From Oligoflexia bacterium (GTDB lineage Bacteria; Bdellovibrionota; UBA1018): a stretch of 64,000 nt of DNA. The translations under genes were made by a program, and so were the position numbers. A model generated the notes under the pieces. The model saw only the letters and a list, made by a program, of their open reading frames with translations. It ran no database searches and was not told the DNA's origin. Positions within the stretch are counted from its first letter, which is position 1; each line of letters starts with the position of its first letter. Of the stretch, positions 35,525 to 45,033 are shown piece after piece. The DNA lies in the NCBI GenBank assembly GCA_903935335.1, contig CAIZRG010000054.1:62001-126000 (forward strand). The letters are read 5' to 3'.

Positions 35525-35530
35525 AAGGAT

Positions 35531-37129
35531 ATGAGAGTGTTGCAAGAAACTGACAGTACTTTTTTATCTCAGATCTTAATGCCTACTGATGAAGGAGAGA
35601 AATCATTAGAAAAAAAATATAAAAATCTAAATGATTTAGATTTTCAATTGGAACTTTGTCGTGCTCATGCTTTGATGCAATCAGGTGGGGATCCAGTGAT
35701 GAATCAGTCTCCAGTTGATTTTGGGGACAGCCTTGTTGAAAGTCCCATTAAAAAATCGTTAAATCATGAGTTTTCTTGGGTCAAGAGTTCGCCTGCATTA
35801 AAAGAGCCCATTCAATTTGATGAAAAACATGAAAATTCTGTTCTGCCCCCTATAAAATATTTTCATTTTTCAAAAGAGCCGATTGATTTTCGACAAAAAT
35901 TAACGAAAAAAATGAATCAAGATAATAAAATAACAGCTCATTTACTTGATTCGTCAAAATTGGGAGTTGATTTGCCTTTCTCAAATGAAATTCTTTCTAA
36001 TTTTCAAGAGATTCAAACTGATACTCAAGAAGATAAAAATAAAAATCTTAATCAATTTCTTTTTTCTTTAAAATCTCCAAAGGTTGATCTTTCATTAAAA
36101 GAAAGCCTACCTATCCAGGTTATTTCACTTTCAGCAGAAATAGAAAAACCGAAAGATATTTCGATTATACAGCCCCCTCGTGTATCTCAAGGAATATCTT
36201 GTTTACCCGTAGGTTTACACTCAGAAGTAATTAGGCCAGTTTATTCAGAAATGCCAGGTTTAGATTATCTCAGCACGATTGATGCACTCTCTCCTTTAGT
36301 AGAGCAGATTCCTCAGTCGCCTCCTCAACTGCCTTCTCAATCGTCTAAAGAAGGGGAAGTGATTTCTAGACATTTTGATTTGAAAGAAAAAGTGGAGAAA
36401 GATACTCTCTCTTTTGATCAAAAAAAGAGTGAAAAGCTCAGGCCTCTTTCTATTGGTGATGAAACACTGCCTAAACTAGTTCAGTCAAATCTGGAGTATC
36501 CAGTTTTTAATTTTTTTAATGAACATCCAGTACAATCTTCTTCATTTTTAAAGGAAGAGGTGAAAGCACAGATTGTACCCGGATCAATGGCAAAAGAGAG
36601 ATTTTCAACAGATTCTTTGATGAATATAGCTATGGGAGTGAGAAATCTATCTATGAATGGAGGAGGATCTCTTCGAGTGAGAATTAAGCCTGAGAATTTG
36701 GGAGAGATAAATATTCAGGTAATAGTTAATGAAGGAAAAGTGGGATTAAAAATTCAGGCTTCTCATGAAAAGTCAAAAGCAATTCTTCAAGAGAATTTGA
36801 ATCAACTCAAAGAAAGTCTTCAAGCCCAAAAATTGACCTTAAGTCATGTTGATTTTACATTGAGTCCATCTTCTAACTTAGCTTTACCATCAGAACTTCA
36901 TCGTCAGTTTGATTCTTTTGCTCAATTAGCTGTTGACTCTGGATTTCAGGATTTCTCTGGTCAATCGTCTCATCAAAATCCTCATCGTCAACATGTTCCA
37001 GCTTCAGAAATTTTTGAACCTCAAGCTGATTCGTCTTCACGTAGGTTGGGTTTTAAGACGTCATTTCCAGGGATGAGTTCTTCACTTTCGAAGAACAATT
37101 TACATGGAAGAATTGATGTGAGAATTTAA
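35531..37129 (+). CDS. fliK: Flagellar hook-length control protein FliK
   Basis: 532 residues. The first ~350 are low-complexity, Ser/Pro/Gln/Lys-rich and variable, as expected for the ruler part. The conserved C-terminal Flg_hook domain (about 360-450) has GGGSLRVRIKPENLGEINIQV, GLKIQASHEKSKAILQENL and LNQLKESLQAQKLTL, which switch the export gate from hook to filament substrates. AAAGG lies shortly before the ATG. Two bases separate it from flgD. Confidence 0.88.
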   Translation: MRVLQETDSTFLSQILMPTDEGEKSLEKKYKNLNDLDFQLELCRAHALMQSGGDPVMNQSPVDFGDSLVESPIKKSLNHEFSWVKSSPALKEPIQFDEKHENSVLPPIKYFHFSKEPIDFRQKLTKKMNQDNKITAHLLDSSKLGVDLPFSNEILSNFQEIQTDTQEDKNKNLNQFLFSLKSPKVDLSLKESLPIQVISLSAEIEKPKDISIIQPPRVSQGISCLPVGLHSEVIRPVYSEMPGLDYLSTIDALSPLVEQIPQSPPQLPSQSSKEGEVISRHFDLKEKVEKDTLSFDQKKSEKLRPLSIGDETLPKLVQSNLEYPVFNFFNEHPVQSSSFLKEEVKAQIVPGSMAKERFSTDSLMNIAMGVRNLSMNGGGSLRVRIKPENLGEINIQVIVNEGKVGLKIQASHEKSKAILQENLNQLKESLQAQKLTLSHVDFTLSPSSNLALPSELHRQFDSFAQLAVDSGFQDFSGQSSHQNPHRQHVPASEIFEPQADSSSRRLGFKTSFPGMSSSLSKNNLHGRIDVRI

Positions 37130-37131
37130 TT

Positions 37132-38040
37132 ATGCAAAGAATTGGAAAGACAGGAATTTCAGAAATTCAGCAAACACAACTTCCCACTGCTGCACCGGTA
37201 TCTCCAGGAGGTACTCAGGGAGGTTACCTTCATCAAGGGGTCGATATTACTGAATCCTCAACAGCACCTCAATTTGGTGAAATTTATAAACAAATTCAAA
37301 CCAAATATGGAGAAAAACCTGAGAAGGCAAGGGAAATCAAAAAAACATTAGGGAAAGACGATTTTCTTAGAATTATGGTGACACAGATGAAAAATCAGGA
37401 TCCCACAAATCCTTTTAAAGCAGAACAAATGGCTTCTGAAATTGCTCAGTTTACTTCAGTTGAACAGCTTCAAAATGTGAATCAAAATTTATCTAAAATA
37501 TCATCTCAGAATAGACCCATGGAACAGATGGTGATGACAAATCTAATCGGAAAATATGTCACTATTGATAAAGAAAGATTTCCTCATATAGAAGGACAAT
37601 CTGAAGTATTGAATTTTAAGTTACCAAGAGATGCAAGCGTTGTTCAAGTCTCCATCGTGGGGGAGAATGGTGAAATTGTTTTAGAGAAAGCTATAGGGGA
37701 ACAAAAATCAGGAGATAACAGTTTTTCTTGGGATGGTTTAAAGAGTAACTCTATTCCTGCGAAAAGTGGAAATTTTATGTTCAGAATTCAAGCTAAGGAT
37801 AGTCGAGGAAAAACGATAGAGACTAATCCTCAGATTCAGGCAAGAGTAATCGGTGTTAGTTTTGAAGGTGGAGAGCCTGTGTTTTTAGTAGGAGACTCAA
37901 AACATCAAGACAAGGTTACTCTTCGTAATCTTGTTCGAATTGAACTGGAAGCAAATCAAAAACTTTCTAATCTTAACGAATTTAAGAGAGGAGCGGGTTC
38001 TGGGGCTGAACTTTTAATAGGAAAAGAGGAGGGAAGATAA
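37132..38040 (+). CDS. flgD: Flagellar hook-capping protein FlgD
   Basis: 302 residues. Scaffold that caps the growing hook. N-terminal block GKDDFLRIMVTQMKNQDPTN...AEQMASEIAQFTSVEQLQNV is diagnostic; the C-terminal FlgD Ig-like/Tudor part contains FSWDGLKSNSIPAKSGNFMF. It follows fliK and precedes the TIGR02530 protein and flgE, the conserved hook-assembly order. Confidence 0.94.
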   Translation: MQRIGKTGISEIQQTQLPTAAPVSPGGTQGGYLHQGVDITESSTAPQFGEIYKQIQTKYGEKPEKAREIKKTLGKDDFLRIMVTQMKNQDPTNPFKAEQMASEIAQFTSVEQLQNVNQNLSKISSQNRPMEQMVMTNLIGKYVTIDKERFPHIEGQSEVLNFKLPRDASVVQVSIVGENGEIVLEKAIGEQKSGDNSFSWDGLKSNSIPAKSGNFMFRIQAKDSRGKTIETNPQIQARVIGVSFEGGEPVFLVGDSKHQDKVTLRNLVRIELEANQKLSNLNEFKRGAGSGAELLIGKEEGR

Positions 38041-38041
38041 G

Positions 38042-38473
38042 ATGAATAGTGGAGGTATTCTTTACCCAAACGTAACGTCGTTGCCAAGTCAGACTGGAGT
38101 GTCTCATTCAGAGCGTCCGTCTCGAAAAGGGGATAAAGGAGAAGTTAATCGAGAGTTTGAAAATGTACTAGATAAGGAGCTTGAAAAAACGGGAGGAGAA
38201 GATTTAACTCAAGTTCGTACTCCTCTTAAATTTTCAGCTCATGCTACGCAAAGACTGAGGGATCGAAATCTATCATTTGATCCGATGACCATGGAAAAAA
38301 TCAAAGATGCTATTGATAAGGCTGAAGCAAAGGGTGTTGATGACACCTTAGTTTTGACATCAAATGCTGCTTTGATTGTGAATGTAAAAAATAGAACGGT
38401 GATCACGGCCATGGACAGAAGTGCACTTGTAGGGAATGTATTTACTCAAATTGATGGAGCAGTAGTAGTTTAG
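38042..38473 (+). CDS. TIGR02530-family flagellar operon protein
   Basis: 143 residues. The conserved half is C-terminal: LKFSAHATQRLRDRNLSFD, MEKIKDAIDKAEAKGVDDTLVL, then AALIVNVKNRTVITAMDR, which match the small protein encoded between flgD and flgE in many firmicutes and deltaproteobacterial relatives. Exact role unknown, probably hook assembly. A GGAGGG site precedes the ATG. Confidence 0.88.
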   Translation: MNSGGILYPNVTSLPSQTGVSHSERPSRKGDKGEVNREFENVLDKELEKTGGEDLTQVRTPLKFSAHATQRLRDRNLSFDPMTMEKIKDAIDKAEAKGVDDTLVLTSNAALIVNVKNRTVITAMDRSALVGNVFTQIDGAVVV

Positions 38474-38489
38474 AGATCTATAAAACTAA

Positions 38490-38518
38490 ATAGGCTGGAC
38501 CCATAATGGGAGGCCTAT
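38490..38518 (+). promoter_or_regulatory. Stem-loop in the flgE leader
   Basis: ATAGGC and GCCTAT enclose a CCC/GGG inner stem (38500-38502 with 38508-38510). The structure lies 17 bases after the TIGR02530 stop and 54 before flgE. Likely an mRNA structure for stability or differential expression of the abundant hook protein; no T tract. Confidence 0.35.
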
Positions 38519-38571
38519 CGGCTCTGAATGATTGAGGAGTCGAAATTTGAAAAACGAATGGAGGCGTTCTT

Positions 38572-39855
38572 ATGGGTATTTTATCGTCAATGTATACTGG
38601 AGTATCGGGTTTATCTGGGCAAGGTGAGGCCATTTCAATTTATGGTGATAATATTGCTAATGCTAATACTAATGGCTTTAAGACAAGTCGCCCAGAATTT
38701 CAAGATGTGATTGCAAAGTCACTTAAAGGTCTGTTGGGTGGGAACCAAATTGGAAGAGGAGTGAGATTGTCTGGTGTTACTCCTATTTACTCTCAAGGAT
38801 CTATCATACAAACAGAGTCATCCACCGATTTGGCAATTACCGGAGATGGTTTTTTTATGTTAAATGGAGCAGATGGAAAAAGTTTCACTCGAAATGGATC
38901 TTTCCATTTCGATAAAGATGGAAAACTTGTGAATCCAGATGGTTATCATGTGATGGGTTTTCAAGCAGATGAAAATGGGAAAATTACTTCTAAAATGGGT
39001 GAAATTTCTGTTGACAAAACAGTGATTGATGCCAAAAGAACAAGTGAAGTAAAAATGAATATGAATTTAGATTTGAGAGCTGATAAAAGTTTAGTTTTTG
39101 ATCCTCTCCATCCAGATCAGAGTTCTCATTTTGCTACAGGAGTTACTGTTTATGATTCGGCAGGAACAGCACATACAAGTACCCTTTATTTTAATAAATC
39201 TGGTGACGGCGAATGGACTTGGAGAGCGATGATTAAGGGTGAGGAAACTACGAATGGCACAAAAGGTGAATTAGTAGAGTGTGGTCGTGGTATTCTTCGA
39301 TTTGATACAGATGGAAGGCTAAGAGAACAGAGTATAGAAAAATCATCATTTAACTTTAATAAAGGTGCTTTACCTGATCAGGCTATTAGTTTTACATTTG
39401 GTGATGATAAATCTCATGGAGGAGCAGGTATTCAGGTAACTCAGTATGGAACGGGTTCGGAAACTTACAAAACAAGTCAAGATGGATTTACTGCAGGTTC
39501 TTTAGCTGGGATGACGTTTACAGATGATGGTGTTCTTACTGCTATTTATACTAATGGAGAAAACGTCAATCTTTCACAGATTGCCTTAGCTAAATTTGAA
39601 AGTCCTGAAGGACTATTTAAAATGGGTCAAAATCGGTTTAGAGAAAGTCGTCTATCAGGTCAAGCTACAATTGGTTCCCCTCAAACAGGAGGAAGAGGAA
39701 GACTTTCTTCAAAAACCATTGAGGCTTCAACAACTGACATTGCTTCTGAGTTTATTAATCTTATCCAGGCTCAAAGAAACTTTCAGGCAAATAGCAAAGT
39801 AATTAGTACATCTGATGAAATGTTGACTGATGTTATGAACATCAAACGGTCTTAA
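38572..39855 (+). CDS. flgE: Flagellar hook protein FlgE
   Basis: 427 residues. N-terminal MYTGVSGLSGQGEAISIYGDNIANANTNGFKTSRPEF with the rod/hook consensus, central domain with STLYFNKSGDGEWTW, and C-terminal ASTTDIASEFINLIQAQRNFQANSKVIST...DVMNIKR. These end helices are shared by axial proteins; the length and the long middle domain identify the hook. GGAGG seven bases before the ATG is a strong translation signal for a bulk structural protein. Last gene of the first flagellar run. Confidence 0.95.
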   Translation: MGILSSMYTGVSGLSGQGEAISIYGDNIANANTNGFKTSRPEFQDVIAKSLKGLLGGNQIGRGVRLSGVTPIYSQGSIIQTESSTDLAITGDGFFMLNGADGKSFTRNGSFHFDKDGKLVNPDGYHVMGFQADENGKITSKMGEISVDKTVIDAKRTSEVKMNMNLDLRADKSLVFDPLHPDQSSHFATGVTVYDSAGTAHTSTLYFNKSGDGEWTWRAMIKGEETTNGTKGELVECGRGILRFDTDGRLREQSIEKSSFNFNKGALPDQAISFTFGDDKSHGGAGIQVTQYGTGSETYKTSQDGFTAGSLAGMTFTDDGVLTAIYTNGENVNLSQIALAKFESPEGLFKMGQNRFRESRLSGQATIGSPQTGGRGRLSSKTIEASTTDIASEFINLIQAQRNFQANSKVISTSDEMLTDVMNIKRS

Positions 39856-39886
39856 TTTATTATTTTTAATTAATTGAGTCATTGAT

Positions 39887-39913
39887 TTGACAATTTATCT
39901 AGATATCTATAGT
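39887..39913 (+). promoter_or_regulatory. Candidate promoter for the fliL-fliA run
   Basis: TTGACA at 39887-39892 and TATAGT at 39908-39913, 15 bp apart (short). The -10 overlaps the 19-nt repeat. Within the 228-base gap between flgE and fliL this is the best sigma-70-like match. Confidence 0.38.
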
Positions 39914-39925
39914 GCTCAAGAAAAT
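39907..39925 (+). repeat. 19-nt repeat copy 2, upstream of fliL
   Basis: CTATAGTGCTCAAGAAAAT, identical to the minus-strand sequence at 21130-21148. Its core also forms the left arm of an inverted repeat within the fliL leader. Confidence 0.6.
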
Positions 39926-39978
39926 GTTTTTGTGACGGAATAAATTTTTAAGCCCCAAAAGGCATTTCCTTGAGCACT
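39911..39978 (+). promoter_or_regulatory. Inverted repeat in the fliL leader
   Basis: AGTGCTCAAGAAAATG (39911-39926) pairs with CATTTCCTTGAGCACT (39963-39978) at 15 of 16 positions, enclosing 36 bases. A palindromic TATCTAGATA flanks the pair on both sides (39896-39905 and 40001-40010). This could be an operator pair, a long hairpin, or a decayed mobile repeat. Confidence 0.45.
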
Positions 39979-40083
39979 TACTTCAAAAAGTTAATCTGGA
40001 TATCTAGATATTTTTTTTGCTCTCTTGCTAAATTTTATACTTAAGTTGAAAATAGTAAGTATCAGGTTAAGAGGGAGAGTTAA

Positions 40084-40695
40084 ATGGCCGCTACAACTCC
40101 GGCAGTATCCGATGAATCTAATTCGAAAGGGTCAACTTCAGGAATAGGAAGTAAACTAGTTCTAGGTCTATCTGCAATCAATCTGTTAGCTACCATTGGA
40201 ATGTTTTCTATTATTTTTATAAATTTTCAAAAAGATAAACAAAAACCTTCGATCGAAGATCTTGCACTTCATTCGTCTTCTGAAGGTGATGTAGAAAAAT
40301 CTAAAGAGCATGGGGCTGAAGGAAAAAATGAAGAAAGCACTGGTCATTCAGCAAAAGATGTTTTTTTAAGAAAGACATTCAACTTTGGGAAAATGGTTAC
40401 ACTTGATCAATTCACTGTCAACCTTTCAACACTAGGCAGTGTTGGTGCCAAATACGTTCGAGTAAATGTTTCATTAGAAGTTCCTAATGAAGATATTGAA
40501 ACTGAAATTGGCTCAAAAATGCCACAAGTCAGAAATTCAATTATTGACATTTTTAATAGTAAACGAGCATCTGATCTCGCTTCAGCTGATGGGCGTGATT
40601 ATTTAAAAGATGAAATTAAAGAGGCATTAAATAGTTTCTTGGTGACTGGAAAAGTTAAAGGGGTATTTTTTACAAGTTTTGCAATAGCTGGTTGA
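40084..40695 (+). CDS. fliL: Flagellar basal-body protein FliL
   Basis: 203 residues. One membrane helix (about 27-47, VLGLSAINLLATIGMFSIIF), an acidic linker (55-90) and a periplasmic SPFH-like domain with LDQFTVNLST, KYVRVNVSLEVPN and VRNSIIDIFNSKRASDL. FliL supports stators around the rotor. GAGGGAGAG precedes the ATG. First gene of the second flagellar run, with a long leader. Confidence 0.9.
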   Translation: MAATTPAVSDESNSKGSTSGIGSKLVLGLSAINLLATIGMFSIIFINFQKDKQKPSIEDLALHSSSEGDVEKSKEHGAEGKNEESTGHSAKDVFLRKTFNFGKMVTLDQFTVNLSTLGSVGAKYVRVNVSLEVPNEDIETEIGSKMPQVRNSIIDIFNSKRASDLASADGRDYLKDEIKEALNSFLVTGKVKGVFFTSFAIAG

Positions 40696-40722
40696 TTTCA
40701 TCAATAGTGGGATAAGTAAATC

Positions 40723-41736
40723 ATGAATCAAATATTGACCCAATCTGAAGTCGATGCTCTCTTAAGTGCTGTTGCCGAAGGCGCAGTCGAGGGTACACCT
40801 CCAGGTGAAGTGGGTGATTCATTAGGTTCAAGTGGTCATGTTAGTTCTAATGATATAGAAGTTACTCCCTATGATTTAACAAATCAGGACCGTGTGATTC
40901 GAGGAAGAATGCCAACCCTCGATATCATTTACGAAAGATTTATTCGTCTTTATAGAATGTCCTTGTCTAACTCTTTGAGAAAAATCGCAACCATTAGCAT
41001 TATTTCAACTGACTTACTAAAGTTTGGAGAGTTTGTAAATACACTTCCTATCCCTAGCTGTATGTGTATTATGCGTTTTGAAAGTTTAAGAGGTCCTGCT
41101 CTTCTAGTTTTTGAATCAAAGCTTTCCTATGCTTTGGTCGATAGTTTTTTTGGTGGAACCGATCGTCCATATTCAAAAATAGAAGGAAAAGAATTTACTC
41201 GAATTGAGCTATCAATTATGAGAAAAGTAATGGATTTAGCAATTAAAGATTTAGAAGAAGCTTGGGCTCCAGTCCATAAAGCTGATATTAGTTTTGTGAG
41301 AACAGAAGTGAATCCTCAATTTGTGGGCGTTGTCCCGCCATCTGATGTTATTATTTCAACAACATTTGAAATTGAGCTTGAAAATGCAAGTGGTACTGTT
41401 GCTTTAGTTATACCTTACTCAACTATTGAACCCATTAAAAACAAACTTAATGCTTCTTTTCAAAATGAATCTGATCGAGTTGATAAGGAATGGACTGCTA
41501 AGCTTGAAGAACATCTAATAAATTCTGAAGCAAATATTTTAATAAACTTAGGAAGTGCAACTATTACTGTTGCAGATTTAGTAAATTTAAATGTTGGTGA
41601 TATTATTCCACTTACTCAAGATTCGGATGGAGAAATGACGGTTCTTATTGAAGAAGTACCTAAATTGTTTTGTTTATTTGGTTCTTCTCGTGGGAATCGT
41701 GCTGTACAAGTCACACGTATTGTTGAGAATGAATAG
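40723..41736 (+). CDS. fliM: Flagellar motor switch protein FliM
   Basis: 337 residues. N-terminal [14 protein letters not shown] is the phospho-CheY-binding peptide. The middle CheC-like domain includes [18 protein letters not shown] and [21 protein letters not shown]; the C-terminal SpoA domain is homologous to FliN ([15 protein letters not shown]). Part of the C ring controlling rotation direction. Twelve bases before fliN. Confidence 0.97.
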   Translation: MNQILTQSEVDALLSAVAEGAVEGTPPGEVGDSLGSSGHVSSNDIEVTPYDLTNQDRVIRGRMPTLDIIYERFIRLYRMSLSNSLRKIATISIISTDLLKFGEFVNTLPIPSCMCIMRFESLRGPALLVFESKLSYALVDSFFGGTDRPYSKIEGKEFTRIELSIMRKVMDLAIKDLEEAWAPVHKADISFVRTEVNPQFVGVVPPSDVIISTTFEIELENASGTVALVIPYSTIEPIKNKLNASFQNESDRVDKEWTAKLEEHLINSEANILINLGSATITVADLVNLNVGDIIPLTQDSDGEMTVLIEEVPKLFCLFGSSRGNRAVQVTRIVENE

Positions 41737-41747
41737 GAGGAAAGAAT

Positions 41748-42149
41748 ATGGCTGATCCTGCAGCATCACCTTTAGGTGATTTAAATTTTGGATCGATTGG
41801 TGAGTCGTTAAGCTCAAACAATGAAAGTGGTTCAGATGGTAGTCAAGCTGAAGAAGGTGGTCCTCATAGTCGACAAATTTCTCCATCGATTCATTCATTA
41901 GATTTTATATTAGATATTCCTTTAAAAATAACTGTTGAGCTTGGAAGAACAAAAATGACAATACGAGATATTCTTCAGTTAGCTCAGGGGTCTGTTATTG
42001 AACTTTCTAAATTTGCCGGAGAACCTCTCGAGGTTTTAGTTAATGACAAGTTAATTGCAAGAGGTGAAGTTGTTGTTGTTAATGAAAAATTTGGGATTCG
42101 TCTGACAGATATTATTTCTCCAATTGAAAGAATTGAGCAACTGAAGTGA
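41748..42149 (+). CDS. fliN: Flagellar motor switch protein FliN
   Basis: 133 residues. The last ~80 form the SpoA domain: [44 protein letters not shown] and [20 protein letters not shown]. The first 45 residues are a Ser/Gly-rich tail. AGGAGG lies seven bases before the ATG. The stop overlaps the fliO start (GTGA). Confidence 0.97.
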   Translation: MADPAASPLGDLNFGSIGESLSSNNESGSDGSQAEEGGPHSRQISPSIHSLDFILDIPLKITVELGRTKMTIRDILQLAQGSVIELSKFAGEPLEVLVNDKLIARGEVVVVNEKFGIRLTDIISPIERIEQLK

Positions 42150-43153
42150 TTAATTTTAAATTTATATTTAGATCTCTTGTTTTTTTAGCTGCATTTTTTG
42201 AGCCTTCAGTCAGTTTTTCGAAAAACGTATTAAATCAATTAAAAATTAAAAATTCTTCAAGTTTTGTTATAAACTTTACTGCTCCAATAACTCAAGATCA
42301 GATTTCAACTCAATTTTTAAATGACATTATTCAGTTTACTTTTAAAGGGGTATCTATTTATCCTGCTAAAATTATTCCAGTTGAAAAAGGAGCTGTTTCT
42401 AAAGTTTTTGTTTATCAGTATACTCCTGAAGTTGTACGTTGTAGATTTTCAATAAGAGGAAATCCAGAAGAATTTAAAGAAAAAATATCAATAACCTATT
42501 CTGGGAAATCAATCAATATTTTTTTTAATAATAAAAACTTTAAAAAAAAATATAACCAAGAAAATGAATTAGAAAAAAAAGAATCTCTATCTCAAATTCA
42601 AAAAATCTCTACAAATGAAAAAAAATTAGATTTAGTCCAAACTAAAGTTTTTGATCTTGAAAATAACAAGATTAATTCATCAGATAGTTTATCTTTGTTC
42701 TGGAAGACAATGAGAAAATTAGGTTTTGTAATATTTTTACTTCTTATTTTTTCTTTTGGAATAAAAATATTAAAAAACTCTCAAGCAGGAAATACACGAG
42801 ATGTAGTTTCAGTAGTTAAAAAATTTGCTCGTGGTGCTTTATTTCAGGATAAGAAATTGATTCAAGTTCTTTCTACTCACTATTTAGACCAAAAAAAAAG
42901 CATATCAGTTGTTAAAGTGTCTGGTCGTTTATTAGTTTTAGGAGTAGCTGCTGAATCCATTAATTTAATTACTCAAATTTCAGATGATTCACTTTTAGAC
43001 GAATTTGAAGAATCCCTTGACGCTTCATTTTATTCTAATAATGTTTTTTTAAAAGAAAAAAATATTTTGGATTTAAATAAAAATAAATCGCCTTATACTG
43101 GTGAGGCAAGATCTAGAATTAAAAATAGACTAGAGGGATTAAAACCTCTATGA
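42146..43153 (+). CDS. fliO: FliO-like protein with a large periplasmic N-terminal domain
   Basis: 335 residues, far longer than typical FliO (about 100-150). A signal-like N-terminus (about 5-24), then ~100 residues with an AMIN-like beta pattern ([17 protein letters not shown]...IIQFTFKGV), a Lys/Asn-rich linker, one membrane helix at about 192-208 and a cytoplasmic tail with [21 protein letters not shown] and [19 protein letters not shown], the latter being the FliO signature. Position between fliN and fliP confirms the role as scaffold for the FliPQR gate. GTG start coupled to fliN; ATGA overlap with fliP. Confidence 0.82.
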   Translation: MINFKFIFRSLVFLAAFFEPSVSFSKNVLNQLKIKNSSSFVINFTAPITQDQISTQFLNDIIQFTFKGVSIYPAKIIPVEKGAVSKVFVYQYTPEVVRCRFSIRGNPEEFKEKISITYSGKSINIFFNNKNFKKKYNQENELEKKESLSQIQKISTNEKKLDLVQTKVFDLENNKINSSDSLSLFWKTMRKLGFVIFLLLIFSFGIKILKNSQAGNTRDVVSVVKKFARGALFQDKKLIQVLSTHYLDQKKSISVVKVSGRLLVLGVAAESINLITQISDDSLLDEFEESLDASFYSNNVFLKEKNILDLNKNKSPYTGEARSRIKNRLEGLKPL

Positions 43154-43932
43154 TCAATAAATTCATATTTTTGATTTTATTTTTATATTTTATTTTTATT
43201 CCTTTTTCATTTGCTCAATCTAGAACAAAATCTCATACACCAGGAACTTCAGGACTTACTTTGCCTTCCTTGAGTCTATCGTTTAGTAATCAGCAGAAAC
43301 CGGCTGAAACAGTTTCAATTTTAAGAATTGTCATGATTTTAACAATTTTGTCACTAGCTCCATCTATTTTAATCATGATGACATCATTTACTCGTATTGT
43401 TGTGGTTTTGAGCTTTATTCGACAAGCGTTAGGAACTCAGCAAATGCCACCCAATCAACTCATTGTTGGTTTGTCTATTTTTTTGTCATTTTTTATTATG
43501 GCTCCTACTTGGAAAATTATTTCTTCAAAAGCAATTGAGCCTTATTTGAATGAAAAAATTGATCAGAGTGTAGCAATTGAGCGGGCTGAAGCGCCTATTC
43601 GAGAGTTTATGTTTAATCAAACTCGTGAAAAAGATTTAGAACTTTTTTTATCTTTATCTAAAGGATTAAAACCTAAAAATAAAGAAGAAATTCCTACTTA
43701 TGTCCTAATTCCTGCCTTTGTTATTAGTGAACTAAAGACTTCATTTCAAATTGGATTTATGCTGTATTTACCTTTTCTAGTTTTAGATATGGTTGTAGCT
43801 AGTGTTTTAATGGCAATGGGCATGATGATGCTTCCGCCTGTAATGATTTCCCTGCCCTTTAAACTTCTATTGTTCGTGTTAGTAGATGGGTGGGATTTGT
43901 TGGTTGGGAGTTTGGTGAAGAGCTTTGGCTAA
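43150..43932 (+). CDS. fliP: Flagellar export gate protein FliP
   Basis: 260 residues. Cleavable signal (FIFLILFLYFIFIPFSFAQ) and the FliP core: ILSLAPSILIMMTSFTRIVVVLSFIRQALGTQQMPPNQ, FMFNQTREKDLELF and the C-terminal MAMGMMMLPPVMISLPFKLLLFVLVDGW. It forms the core of the type III export channel with FliQ and FliR. Confidence 0.97.
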   Translation: MINKFIFLILFLYFIFIPFSFAQSRTKSHTPGTSGLTLPSLSLSFSNQQKPAETVSILRIVMILTILSLAPSILIMMTSFTRIVVVLSFIRQALGTQQMPPNQLIVGLSIFLSFFIMAPTWKIISSKAIEPYLNEKIDQSVAIERAEAPIREFMFNQTREKDLELFLSLSKGLKPKNKEEIPTYVLIPAFVISELKTSFQIGFMLYLPFLVLDMVVASVLMAMGMMMLPPVMISLPFKLLLFVLVDGWDLLVGSLVKSFG

Positions 43933-43951
43933 GTCTGGGGGGTAATAGTTC

Positions 43952-44221
43952 ATGACCGATGAGATGGTGATTTCTATAGGTTCTGAAGCAATTAAAACTA
44001 TTATTTATCTCGCAGGTCCTTTATTGCTGGCTGCTATGTGTGTGGGTTTAATGGTGAGTGTTTTGCAAGCTGTGACTCAAATTAATGAATCAACTCTTAC
44101 ATTCATTCCTAAAATGGTAGCTGTTGTCTTAGTGTTAGCAGTGATGTCTCCTTGGATGCTTGAAGTTTTAAAAAACTATGCAAGTGAGGTTCTTGGAGGG
44201 GCAGGAGGAATCATTCGTTAA
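43952..44221 (+). CDS. fliQ: Flagellar export gate protein FliQ
   Basis: 89 residues, two helices with VISIGSEAIKTIIYLAGPLLLAAMCVGLMVSVLQAVTQINE then LTFIPKMVAV, exactly the family pattern. GGGGGGTAA precedes the ATG. One-base overlap with fliR. Confidence 0.97.
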   Translation: MTDEMVISIGSEAIKTIIYLAGPLLLAAMCVGLMVSVLQAVTQINESTLTFIPKMVAVVLVLAVMSPWMLEVLKNYASEVLGGAGGIIR

Positions 44222-45030
44222 TGACACTTTTTAATTTTTCAGACGTAGAGATGTTGAGTTTTTTTATGGTTTTAGTTCGATGGAGTGTCTTATTTTCTGT
44301 TTTGCCATTTTTAGGAGATCGTTTTATTCCAGCTCCTGTGAAAATTCTTTTACCTTTTTCTATTTCCATCGCCTTATTTCCGGCACTCATTTTAAACAAA
44401 CAGATTGACCTTAGGGAAACAAGAATTTGGGGTGCTACTGTCAGTGGAATTATTAGTACACTAGCGGTGGAAGTTTTTTTTTCGCTTTTGTTAGGATACA
44501 CAGCAAAATTAATATTTCAAGCAATTTTATTTGGAACTCATTTAGTTGGAAATTTCATGGGGTTTGCGTCTGCTACTTTTTATGATCCACATCAAGAATC
44601 CCAAACAGAGATTGTATCCCAGCTTCAAGTGACGATTGCTATGCTGATTTTTTTTGCATTAGATGGTCATCATCTTATGTTGCGAGCAAGTTTAGATAGT
44701 TATCGAATAGTAGGGATTGGTAAAGCTTGTTGGTCACTCAATGTGATGCAACGTCTTATATCTATGTCAAGTGATGTATTTTCTATTAGTCTTCAAATTG
44801 CTGCTCCAATATCTGTAGCATCATTTTCAGTTAATTCAGTTTTTGGAATTATCTCAAAAGCAATGCCACAAATGAATATTCTTTCTCTTTCTTTGTCAAT
44901 CACAGCTCTTGTAGGTCTATTTGTATTGTTTTTAAGTCTTTCTGAGTTTCATGATTTTGTTCAAATATTATTTTCTAGAATGGGAGATTGGATGTTAGAA
45001 ATTATGAAGTTATTGAAAGATCGAGGATAA
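44221..45030 (+). CDS. fliR: Flagellar export gate protein FliR
   Basis: 269 residues with about six helices. Contains LGYTAKLIFQAILFGTHLVGNFMGFASATFYDP and GIISKAMPQMNILSLSLSITALVGL, both FliR landmarks. It completes the FliPQR pore. The start overlaps the fliQ stop. Confidence 0.95.
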   Translation: MTLFNFSDVEMLSFFMVLVRWSVLFSVLPFLGDRFIPAPVKILLPFSISIALFPALILNKQIDLRETRIWGATVSGIISTLAVEVFFSLLLGYTAKLIFQAILFGTHLVGNFMGFASATFYDPHQESQTEIVSQLQVTIAMLIFFALDGHHLMLRASLDSYRIVGIGKACWSLNVMQRLISMSSDVFSISLQIAAPISVASFSVNSVFGIISKAMPQMNILSLSLSITALVGLFVLFLSLSEFHDFVQILFSRMGDWMLEIMKLLKDRG

Positions 45031-45033
45031 ATC

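Noticed and set aside
39915..39942. Sigma-28 promoter CTCAAG...CGGAATAA before fliL
   Set aside because: The -10 part matches the FliA consensus in only about half its positions at either spacing; kept only as a possibility in the repeat finding.
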